Shown here: positions 44,871 through 54,960 of the stretch, in pieces
Position numbering within the stretch: position 1 is the first letter of the stretch
Layout of the letters: each line of letters opens with the position of its first letter
Source: Charina bottae
Taxonomy: Eukaryota; Chordata; Lepidosauria; Squamata; Charinaidae
DNA: 64,000 nucleotides
Direction: 5' to 3'
Assembly: GCA_023362775.1 (NCBI GenBank)
Contig: JALMGJ010000002.1
Location: 109,485,981-109,549,980 of the forward strand
Position numbers and translations under genes: made by a program
The notes under the pieces: model-generated
Database searches by the model: none
What the model was told of the DNA's origin: nothing
Seen by the model: the letters and a program-made list of their open reading frames with translations, nothing else

Positions 44871-46013
44871 TAACTCTGGCCTAATATCTTCATGGGCAAG
44901 GCAAGATTTAACAGAAAGCCTTTCTAAGTTGGTCCATCTCTTTAGCATCCTTTGATCTCTGGACATCGATGGTGTGAAATCTTGCAAAGCAATAAGTGAC
45001 TTAATGAAACAGGTATTTCTCCTAGATGGTAGAATGTTCTACATTTTGTCATAATCAGCACATAGTGACTAATGATTTCTATCTATATTCCATAAATAAA
45101 GTCACAAATATTACATCAAAGAATGTTCATATGATTAATATTTTCATTGTAAGATGGTCTTTGGATGTGATCCTATAACAGAAACTTTAATGACATCAAT
45201 CCTTATTAATTACTTTACCACATGTCTGCTATCTCATGCCTCTTAAATGTAGAGTTACAGTCAACAATGTGATATAAGACAGGCATGTCTTGGATCTTAT
45301 TAACACAATTCAAGTAGCAGAATAACCCTAAAAAGAGTGAGGTGATTTTTGTTGATTTCTACTTCCCTATGCAATTATATTCACACACCCTTAAAATGGT
45401 TCTAGAAGGTTGAGAAGCTTTCCCTGAAATTTGTATTAATTATCACAGGGAACTGGCAAAACTCACATGCTTCTCCTTCTGCAGAAGCAAATGTTTCTGC
45501 ATGTGGAGTGCTTATATTCATGGCAGGGGCACTTTGAATCCAACTCAGTATATCAATGCAAGGTTTTATGCCTTTTCCTTAGTTTAGAGGAACATCGATC
45601 AGGTTGGGTGACAGGCTGCTGAAGTCTTTTTATCTCTACCATATTAAGCTCAATGAAAATGGAAGGGGGCGGGGCTAGGGAGGAAGCTTAATTCTTGCTA
45701 AGCATCCTCTGCATAGAGAGGGTTAAACCATTGCTTTACATTATATACAGGTGTGCCTAGATGTCATTTGAATAGTCCAGATAGAACTGTATGGCAGAAG
45801 ATAAGAGACAATTTGTACACAAAGGACAAGCTGAGATGTTCTCATGCAGGTCCACAAACTAATTTCTCAAAATTGTATCCTTTGGTTTGGATTGCAGAGC
45901 CAGGACTCTTAGTCACAGTAGCAGATTTTTTCATGAAGTTGCATGTAATCATACACCTACTTGTCTGAATAATTAACAGCGTACTTTAGGGCACTGTACT
46001 TTAGGGGGCGTGG
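44871..46013. other. no gene seen
   Basis: No feature recognised. Two extra copies of tactttaggg lie at 45982-45991 and 45997-46006, just ahead of the SINE insertion. Confidence 0.5.
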
Positions 46014-46023
46014 TACTTTAGGG

Positions 46024-46344
46024 GGCACGATGGCTCAGCGGGTAAGGTGCCAGGCTTGTCGATCGGAAGATCGCAAGTTCGGAGGTTCGAGACCTGAGCA
46101 CCGCATGACGGAGTGAGCTCCCGCACTCGCCCCAGCTCTTGCCAACCTAGCAATTCAAAAGCATGCAAATGCAAGTAGATGAATAGGTACCACTTTGGTG
46201 GGATGGTAACAGCGTTCCGCATGCGTGATGCCGGCCACATGACCGCAGAAGCGTCTTTGGACAACGCTAGCTCTTCGGCTAACAAACGGAGATGAGCACC
46301 GGCCCCTAGAGTTGAACACGACTGTGCAGGGAAATCTTAACTTT
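46024..46344 (+). mobile_element. tRNA-derived SINE with BovB-like tail, copy 3 (most complete)
   Basis: The tRNA-like head carries the pol III A box tggctcagcggg (46031-46042) and B box ggttcgagacc (46084-46094). The body is shared with the copies at 16320 and 26712, and the 3' end reads agagttgaacacgactgtgc. A 10-bp duplication, tactttaggg, flanks it (46014-46023 and 46345-46354). It is the only copy here with both promoter boxes recognisable. Confidence 0.87.
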
Positions 46345-46354
46345 TACTTTAGGG

Positions 46355-47610
46355 CATGTAATTCACCTTGTTTCTAAGAATGTCTAAACACTTAGTAAAT
46401 ATGTTTCTACATGAGGGAGGCTTACCACTCTGCCTTTGATTAATTGGGAGGCTTCACGGCAAGTATCAAGACAGAAAATTAAATCCCAAATAGGTGAATA
46501 AATCAGTAAATCTTTCCAAGTAGATTGATGATGACTTTCCTAGCAGGTGCTACTATTAATAAATTGCTGTATCTTTTCAGATGAAACTAATGGCTTTCTT
46601 TGGCATTTAAAGACTTGCATTGAACTTCCCATCTCCCCCAAATGCCCTGGTATAATGTGTATGAGCTAGCTATCTGATGAAGAGTTCTGAAGAACTCAGG
46701 AATAGAACTTCTGTTTTGTGGCATTTTGGCTGGTCCTAATAAAGTTGGTCCTAACTGTGGAAGTGGGATGAGAAATGAAAAGCATTCAACATCTACAATT
46801 AGACAATACTTTTGTTAGAATCTTTTTGTTTTTTATAATCATTTATCTAAAATATGCTTTGATGCTTTATAATGAGATAACTTCCTTCCATAAATAAATA
46901 GGATAAAATTAGAACAGCCGATTGTGGAAGGATGAACTGCCCTGAACCAGAAAAATATTACGTGCAACCATCAAGGTAAAAATTTTTTTAGTGGTCTGAC
47001 AGGTGCACAGCTTAGAAACATATATAGTTACGGAGCAAAGAGGGAAAAATGTTTAAGCCCCTTAAAATATCCTGCAAGTTGGCATGTAGGTTCTGAAATA
47101 TAAAAGAAGCCAGAGCACATAGGCAGACAAGTATGTGTGTGTTGTGGGGGGGGGGGGGGGGCAGTGTCTTCTAGGTTTGGCAGATGTTACTGGAGTGAAA
47201 GGCAACCAGATAGAATGTGGAGCAGAGGAAGCAGCAACTGAGAAAAACAGGAACCCAATGATCCATGGCCAGGAAGAAGATACCAGAAAGAAGCCTGAGG
47301 AAGCTGAAACCGGAGAAGGAATCTGAAAAAAGTTGGCAGAAAAGGAGATGTATCCCTGGCTGTAGATGGTGGCAAAACATAAACCCCAGGTAGTTCAAGA
47401 GCTGGAGAACTTGGCAAGGATGAATTAAGAGACAATAGAAAACTTTAGTACAATTAGTATAATTACAAGCAGGAAGGCAGGAAAAGCTGTTAACATTCCT
47501 AAGCCACCTTAGATATGATGAGATATGATGCTTGCAGATTTCTGTCCAACTGCATATATGCATGTATTCTTAACCTATACCAATTAAGATTTCAGCAACT
47601 AGTTGACTGA
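46355..47610. other. no gene seen
   Basis: No gene recognised. A G16 run lies at 47146-47161 and purine-rich sequence at 47190-47440, whose complementary long frame (47171-47563) has no motif. Confidence 0.5.
47146..47161 (+). repeat. (G)16 homopolymer
   Basis: Sixteen consecutive G after gtatgtgtgtgttgt. Long G runs are error-prone in sequencing, and able to form quadruplex structures. Confidence 0.85.
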
Positions 47611-47612
47611 GA

Positions 47613-48282
47613 TTGTTGTTGTTGTTGTTGTTGTTCAGTCATTTAGTCGTGTCCGACTCTTCGTGACCTCATGGACCATAGCACGCCAGGCCTTCCTGTC
47701 CTCCACTGTCTCCTGGAGTTTACTCAAATTCATGTTCATTACATTGGTGATGCTATCTAACCATCTCATCCTCTGCCATCCCCTTCTCCTTTTGCCTTCA
47801 GTCTTTCCCAGCATTAGGGTCTTTTCCAGTGAGTCCTCTCTTCGCATTAGGTGGCCAAAGTATTTGAGCTTCAGCTTCAGCATCTGTCCTTCCAATGAGC
47901 AGTCAGGGTTGATTTCCTTTAGGATTGACTGGTTTGACCTCCTTGCAGTCCAAGGGACTCTCAAGAGTCTTCTCCAGCACCACAGTTCAAAAGCATCAAT
48001 TCTTCGGCGCTCAGCCTTCCTTATGGTCCAACTCTCACAGCCATACATTACTACTGGAAAAACCATAGCTTTAACTATACGGACCTTTGTCGGCAAAGTG
48101 ATGTCTCTGCTTTTTAATATGCTGTCTAGGTTTGCCATAGCTTTCCTCCCAAGGAGCAAGCGTCTTTTAATTTCATGGCTGCAGTCACCGTCTGCGGTGA
48201 TCTTGGAGCCCAAGAAAATAAAATCTGTCACTGCTTACATTTCTTCCCCTTCTATTTGCCAGGAGGTGATGGGACCAGATGC
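47613..48282 (-). mobile_element. BovB LINE, 5'-truncated copy
   Basis: A (CAA)n tail of about eight units, then tcggacacgactaaatgact and the last ~650 bp of BovB. Truncated at 48282, about 14 bp upstream of the ATG of MASGPITS. No clear flanking duplication was found. Confidence 0.88.
47635..48282 (-). pseudogene. BovB ORF2 C-terminal fragment
   Basis: The open part (47635-48231) gives 198 residues equivalent to about 831-1028 of the intact protein, from TDFIFLGSK to the natural end KSRTRLND. Just upstream a GAA codon has become TAA (48235-48237), a nonsense mutation in otherwise intact sequence. It lacks endonuclease and RT catalytic motifs. Confidence 0.87.
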
Positions 48283-48289
48283 ATATACT

Positions 48290-48880
48290 TAAAAAAAACA
48301 AATTGGTGATTTAGAAATGGGGTGGCCAGTTTTAATGTCCCTTTAAGGCTACAGCGTGGCTTGGAAATGGTGACGTCCCTGCCTCTTGGGTGCTCTTACC
48401 AATCGAGTGCAAAATGCAGTTTGCAATCTCCTGGCTGCAAGCCTCCATTCCGGAGGACAGATGGGATGATTCCAAGTGTTCTCCTTAGTCCGGAGAACAT
48501 TGCTGGGCTTCAGGAAAGCCTGCCTGAGCCCCAAAAAAAGCTGCCGTGCTGTCCGCTCCAGCCGCTGAAACAGCGGGCATAGTCACTCAGTCCACCATTC
48601 CCACCATAAGCCCAGGGCTTAATTCCTATCCATACACACCCTCTGACACCTGTCTGGGTCTCAGCAATGTAGGTATATAATCTGTCATATCTGGGATCAG
48701 TCACTATATGATGCAGTAAATTTTCCTCCATGTGGTATTTCTGAATGTTATGGCAGGGAGAAGGAGAACTCAGGATGGGAAGCTCATTTTCTTTGGCAGA
48801 CGAGCATAAGTGGTAGTCGTACATCTTAACTGGAGGTCTCTTTGGCCACCATGTTACCAGATGCATTCAAAATCCCTTGT
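48290..48880 (-). other. GC-richer unique block with possible exon-like frames
   Basis: The block is less AT-rich than its surroundings. On the minus strand a frame (48866 down to about 48630) runs without stops, contains MYDYHLCSSAKENELPIL and TDPRYDRLYTYIAETQTG, and is followed by a possible splice donor (acag/gtgtca). Further downstream another short frame beginning at a Met near 48509 ends at a good donor-like sequence (gattg/gtaagag, about 48396-48405). I recognise no protein family. Chance open frame, unknown exon or part of an unknown repeat are all possible. Confidence 0.25.
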
Positions 48881-50257
48881 TTCCATGTGGAGTCCACATT
48901 CTCAGATTGATGGCATAGCTTAAATATTTCCTGAGGGCTTTATTCATCTCATTGCTGGGACAGCATAGTTCCTTTCAGAGGCAAAATATCTGCATTATAC
49001 TGTATATGAAGGATCAGGCCTGGAGCATGTGCAGTTCTTGGAGCAGTGGCTGCTTTTATTTGAGCTTCCAGTCAGGGAGCAAGAATGAATAGTCTACTGT
49101 TTCAGTAATATATTTAAAAAACACAGGAAAGGAAATGCAATATATAATATTTATTTTAAGAAATAATAGAATGCAGTGACCTATATACTTACATAATGAC
49201 ATATACATTGTTCACTATTTGGATGAAACATATAAATATAGCTTGGAATAACTTGGTTAGTAAGAAGCTAACAGCTGTCAGTCTTGTTTAAAGAAAATAG
49301 TCTCATAAAGCCGAGAAGACAGAGGCCTCTAGGAGGTCTGAGGAGTTCTATAAATATTGTAAAATGCATGCATGCATGCATACATACATACATACATGCA
49401 TGCATACACAAAAAAAACAAGCAAGCAGAGAGCTAGGGAGGTGTTTTGAGAGAAAAATATCATTGGAGAAAAAGCTGGTCTCTTAAACAATTCTAGACAA
49501 GAGAACGTAGGGGCATCCAGTGCCCGTGCTGACAAAGTGGCACCTGGGGTATCTTTGTACCAAAGATGATTAAATCAAGCCCAGAAATTCCTTCATCCAT
49601 GTTCTACTCCTTCCAAGACCAAGTACAATACTTCTGGAGTCAAATACTGTAATAATCAGCTAACGCTTCTCTGGCTGTCTCTCTTTATTTGTCTCACTAC
49701 CAGACTTCAACATATTGCCTGCTGCTGAACTCCAGCTACTAGGAGGCTTTCATTGGTCAGGACCATTGGGAATTTTGGGTGAGAAAGCATTCCAAGGAGG
49801 AACAGGCTGTTAATGGTCTCCATGGTTGCCAGTAAAAAAGTATTTAGAGACCTTCTCCAGTGATTCAAATGCTTGAACTAAAGATGGAATGGACAGGTTT
49901 AAATTTACCACATGCAAATGTTTTTCTGCTGCTTGATAAACTACTTTACAGCTTCCTGCTTAATTAAATACTCCTTTAGGCATGGGATCTCCTGAGGATA
50001 TTATTCCAGGATTAAAGGAGGCTGAAGTATAGAACTTGGCTGCCAGAAATTAGTACCAGCACTTACTTTTTCATTATAGCCCTCATTTTCTTCACAGTTT
50101 AAGTCAATGAGCCCTGGGTCTGAAAAATCAAGTGAACTCTTCCAAAGACAGAATAGTGAGAATGGTTATTTAGAGACTAAAAGATTGAACAAGACAAAAC
50201 AATTACAATATATATTCTAAGAGTTCAAATGACTTTCATATATATGGGGAAAGTAAC
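48881..50257. other. no gene seen
   Basis: No gene recognised. A CATG/CATA tetranucleotide tract lies at 49366-49408. Confidence 0.5.
49366..49408 (+). repeat. (CATG/CATA)n microsatellite
   Basis: Tandem atgc/atac tetranucleotides; the minus-strand Cys/Met/Tyr-rich frame is an artefact. Confidence 0.85.
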
Positions 50258-50265
50258 ACTTCCAA

Positions 50266-52916
50266 CCCCTTCATGGATCACTGCCTTGTCGTGGCGAAGG
50301 GGCTTGCGTAACTCAATGAAGTAAGGTCAAGACAGACAGGTCATGACGGAGAATTCTGACAAAACATGGTCCACTGGAGGAGGGAATGGCAAATCACTCC
50401 AGTATCCTTGCCAAGAAAACCCATGGACAGTATCAAAAGGATAAAAGATATGACAAAAACAACAGAATGCTTTCAGTTCGGATACAAGGCAAACCATTCA
50501 ACATCACAGTAATCCAAGTCTATGCCCCAACCACTGATGCCAAAGAAGCTGAAGTTGACCGGTTCTATGAAGACCTACAACACCTTCTAGAACTAACACC
50601 AAAAAAAGATGTCCTTTTGATCATAGGGGACTGGAATGCTAAAGTAGGAAGTGAAAAAATAACCGGAATAACAGGCAAGTTCGGCCTCGGAGTACAAAAT
50701 GAAGCAGGCCAAAGGCTAATAGAGTTTTGTCAAGAGAACACGCTGGTCATAGCAAACACTCTTTTCCAACAACACAAGAGACGACTCTACACATGGACAT
50801 CACCAGATGGTCAATACCGAAATCAGATTGATTATATACTTTGCAGCCAAAGATGGAGAAGCTCTATACAATCAGCAAAAACAAGACCTGGAGCTGACTG
50901 TGGCTCAGATCATGAGCTTCTTATCGCAAAATTTAGGCTTAAATTGAAGAACGTAGAGAAAACCACTAGACCACTCAGGTATGACCTAAATCATATCCCT
51001 TATGAATATACAGTGGAGGTGAGGAATAGATTTAAAGGATTAGATCTGGTAGACAGAGTGCCTGAAGAACTATGGATGGAGGTTCGTAACATTGTACAGG
51101 AGGCAGCAACTAAAACCATCCCAAAGAAAAAGAAATGCAAGAAAGCAAAGTGGCTGACTGATGAGGCTTTACAAATAGCTGAGGAAAGAAGGGAAGCAAA
51201 AGGCAAGGGAGAAAGGGAAAGATATAACCAACTGAATGCAGATTTCCAGAGAATAGCAAGGAGAGATAAGGCGGCCTTCTTAAATGAACAATGGAAAGAA
51301 ATCGAGGAAAACAATAGAATGGGGAAGACTAGAGACTAGAGGTGGCAAGAATACACAGAAGAACTATACAAGAAAGATCTTAATATCCCTGATAAATACG
51401 ATGGTGTGGTCACTGACCTTGAGCTGGACATCCTAGAGAGTGAAGTCAAGTGGGCCTTAGGAAGCATTACTAACAACAAAGCTAGCGGAGAAGACAGTAT
51501 CCCAGCTGAGCTATTTAAAATCCTAAAAGATGATGCTGTTAAAGTGCTGCACTCAATATGCCAACAAATTTGGAAAACTCAACAGTGGCCACAGGATTGG
51601 AAAAGGTCAGTTTACGTTCCAATTCCAAAGAAAGGCAATGCCAAAGAATGTTCAAACTACCGTACAATTGCGCTAATTTCACATGTTAGCAAGGTTATGC
51701 TCAAAATCCTACAAGCTAGGCTTCAGCAGTATGTGAACCGAGAACTACCAGAAGTGCAAGCTGATCAGATTGCCAACATTTGCTGGATCATGGAAAAAGC
51801 AAGAGAGTTCCAGAAAAACATCTACTTCTGCTTCATTGACTATGCTAAAGCCTTTGATTGTGTGGATCACAACAAACTGTGGCAAATTCTTAAAGAGATG
51901 GGAGTACCAGACCACCTTACCTGTCTCCTGAGAAACCTGTATGCGGGTCAAGAAGCAAGAGTTAGAACCGGACATGGAACAACCGATTGTTTCAAAATTG
52001 GGAAAGGAGTACGACAAGGCTGTATATTATCACCCTGCTTATTTAACTTATATGCAGAGTACATCATGAGAAATGGCGGGCTGGATGAATCACAAGCCGG
52101 AGTTAAGATTGCCGGGAGAAATATCAACAACCTCAGATATGCAGACAATACCACCCTAATGGCAGAAAGTGAAGAGGAACTAAAGAGCCTCTTGATGAGG
52201 GTGAAAGAGGAGAGTGCAAAAGCTGGCTTGAAACTCAACATTAAAAAAACCCAGATCATGGCATCTGGTCCCATCACTTCATGGCAAATGGAAGGGGAAG
52301 AAATGGAAGCAGTGACAGATTTTATTTTCTTGGGCTCCAAGATCACCGCAGACGGTGACTGCAGCCATGAAATTAAAAGACGCTTGCTCCTTGGGAGGAA
52401 AGTTATGGTAAACCTAGACAGCATATTAAAAAGCAGAGACATCACCTTGCCGACAAAGGTCCGTATAGTTAAAGCTATGGTTTTTCCAGTAGTAATGTAT
52501 GGCTGTGAGAGTTGGACCATAAGGAAGGCTGAGCGCCGAAGAATTGATGCTTTTGAACTGTGGTGCTGGAGAAGACTCTTAAGAGTCCCTTGGACTGCAA
52601 GGAGGTCAAATCAGTCAATCCTAAAGGAAGTCAACCCTGACTGCTCATTGGAAGCACAGATGCTGAAGCTGAAGCTCAAATACTTTGGCCACCTAATGCG
52701 AAGAGAGGACTCACTGGAAAAGACCCTGATGCTGGGAAAGACTGAAGGCAAAAGGAGAAGGGGACGGCAGAGGATGAGATGGTTAGACAGCATCACCGAT
52801 GTAACGAACATGAATTTGAGTAAACTCCAGGAGACAGTGGAGGACAGGAAGGCCTGGCGTGCTATGGTCCATGAGGTCGCGAAGAGTCGGACACGACTAA
52901 ATGACTGAACAACAAT
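50266..52916 (+). mobile_element. BovB LINE, internally deleted copy with full 5' end
   Basis: A 2651-bp element with a perfect 8-bp duplication acttccaa (50258-50265 and 52917-52924). The 5' end begins ccccttcatggatcactgcc, the usual BovB start, giving about 100 bp of leader absent from the copy at 41755-44860. The 3' end is tcggacacgactaaatgact with a short CAA tail. Shared segments are almost identical to the intact copy. Confidence 0.93.
50369..52908 (+). pseudogene. BovB ORF2, defective: three deletions, one stop, YADD to YADN
   Basis: The family start ATG is kept at 50369. Compared with the intact copy at 41765-44851: about 0.41 kb is missing near 50454, removing the first half of the endonuclease (including the Asn and Glu motifs) and shifting the start out of frame; about 34 codons are missing at 51337, where a TAG (51337-51339) stands; and nine codons (27 nt) are missing at 51762. 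At 52138-52149 the RT active site reads YADN, one catalytic Asp replaced by Asn. Outside these changes the frame is open from 50386 to the natural end at 52908. Each catalytic activity is lost. Confidence 0.92.
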
Positions 52917-52924
52917 ACTTCCAA

Positions 52925-54389
52925 AGAAGACTAATCAGATCCTTCTTTAGGAAAGGAATCACCTTCTATGGTTTTCTTGGGGAGGATAGAGAAAAGTTAT
53001 CCAAAATTTAATTTATGAAAGCTTCTCATTTTTTTCCTCCTGGGGCTTTATAGCTGAGACATTTTGTCTGAATTAAGCAGCAAGTGGTTCTGACAATTAC
53101 TCCAATCTACAGAATATAAGGGGTTTTTGAGATGCTGCAGAATATACTCCCAGGAAAACACAGGTAGGATTTCAGGTTGCAGGTAGATCTTTTTCCATTC
53201 TCAAGGGCAGAAGGTGCTCAAGTCCTCTAAGAATGATTGTCTTGACACTCAGACCTCTCCCCACCCACTCTTCTCTTGCGTGATCCCTATAGGATCCCTG
53301 AACTCCCATTTTTCTCTCAAGTGGCATCTGCACCTCACCACCAATACCAAAAGCTCAGTAGAAGACCAGTTTTGCATCGTCTATACAGAGCAGAGTGGTA
53401 AGGCAAGGAAACAGTGGGCAACCTGTATCTATATTTATGGTTCCCATTCAAATGCCAACCTGAGCCATTCCATTATTACAGTATATCTCTATGGGGCCTC
53501 AGCATCAAGCACTCTTCAAGGTGTCATGGTCAATTGGGTACCAAAAATGAGGCTCTCCTTTCTTGGAATTGGTGTGCTTTTTAGCCTGTTTGCCCCCACT
53601 CATCTCCCCTACCCTGGTTGTTTATTTTTTATCTAACTGTTTTAAAATTGATTCTCAAAAATTATCCAAACTGGATAGATAATGCCTCTGAGACCAAGCA
53701 TTGTCTAATGCCCTGCCACAGAGACATATGGAAATCGCATTGTGTACTTAAGTACGTTTATTATTTCATTAAATGGGCTGACACATAAAGTGTTTAATAA
53801 AATTAGAATTATATTAAATACTGTGTCCCAGATCTAAAGAAGAAAAACAGTTGTTCTGTCAGTTTGAGAAAATGCATTTTGATAATCTATTCTATGCAAT
53901 TATTATATATATATTTCTTTTGCTGTTGCCTCTGGGTTTGAATACATTTGTTCTAAGACTGTCTAGCTGTCTTAGAAACATCTATTCTTGTTAAGATCTA
54001 ACTATGGATATCTTTCATTCCATGTCCTCTTAGTATACTTGTAATGTACAAAAAAAGAAGATGTATACTAATGTTATTTTAGCAGAATAACACAGAAAAA
54101 GTGTTTGAGTGCAGTCTCGCCATTGTCACATGTACTCATGTAAGAAAAATGTGCTGTGAAATAACCTGTACCCTTTCTTCCAGCTGTACAAAAATAAAGT
54201 GTTATCTCAGTAAGGTTCATACCAGAGCCGACGGTCTGGGTTAAAGGCCATCTCACTCTCATTTGTACTTCTAAATTTTTGATGGACCATATTAATCACT
54301 GTGATGCAAAGGCTAATCTATGTTATGCTTTTTATTTGCTTATCATCTTATTCCTTTCTGAAGGAGCATACTTCTGTGGCAAAAAAAAT
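52925..54389. other. no gene seen
   Basis: No gene recognised. A 140-codon frame at 53214-53636 has no domain or known motif and is probably chance. Confidence 0.5.
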
Positions 54390-54960
54390 GTATGAAGGGG
54401 AGCCAAGTGAAACAGTAATAAAGACTATGTCCCTAGGCTCAAACATTCATAGTTATGGTGACTGTGACAATGAAATAAAGAGATGTTTACAGCTACTTGT
54501 GAGAAAGGATCTAGATAAACAATGGAGTAACATTACACTGGTAACAAAGGTACATATTCTCAAGGTCACTGTTTCCCCATAAACTATGGCTGTGAAAGCC
54601 TGATCATTAGAAAAGCTGAGGGAAGAAAAAAATATTCATTTGAATTGTATTCCTGGAGGAAATTCTTGGTGATACCTTGGACCAAAAGGACGCAGAATTC
54701 AATACTGTACTAGATAAAGTAAAGCCAGACTGCTCACTGGAAGCACTAATAATGAAGTTAAGCTTAAATAATTTGGACATATAATTTCAAAGACAAATGT
54801 AATTTTAAAAAGACAATAGAAAAAGATACTGACAGAAGATAAGGTGGGTGGATACTATCACTGATGACATTAACATAAACTTACAAGAACTCAGACAAGC
54901 AGTTATTGACAGACAATCCTGGTGAAATGTTCATCAAATCATAAAGAATTAACAGTGATG
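54390..54960 (+). pseudogene. very old RTE LINE relic
   Basis: In pieces across shifted frames it retains the order of the RTE C-terminal region. MSLGSNIHSYGDCDNEIKRC corresponds to FLGSKITADGDCSHEIKRR. LVTKVHILKVTVSP follows for LPTKVRIVKAMVFP, then RKAEGRKK-like, SLEALIMKLSLNNLDI-like, and near the end a region for TDVMNMNLSKLRETVEDRKAW. Many stops and shifts: far older than the BovB copies, and a third RTE age class in this window. Confidence 0.7.

Noticed and set aside
46031..46094. Possible functional tRNA gene
   Set aside because: A and B boxes are present but no complete cloverleaf could be drawn, and the sequence continues into a SINE body shared by three copies.
47171..47563. 130-codon minus-strand open frame rich in Leu, Phe and Cys
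   Set aside because: It is the complement of a purine-rich stretch, which naturally lacks stops on that strand; no motif.
47613..48290. Target duplication for this BovB copy
   Set aside because: No direct repeat of useful length could be found at the two boundaries.
53214..53636. 140-codon plus-strand open frame
   Set aside because: No domain, signal or codon pattern that I recognise; length is within chance expectation for this amount of sequence.
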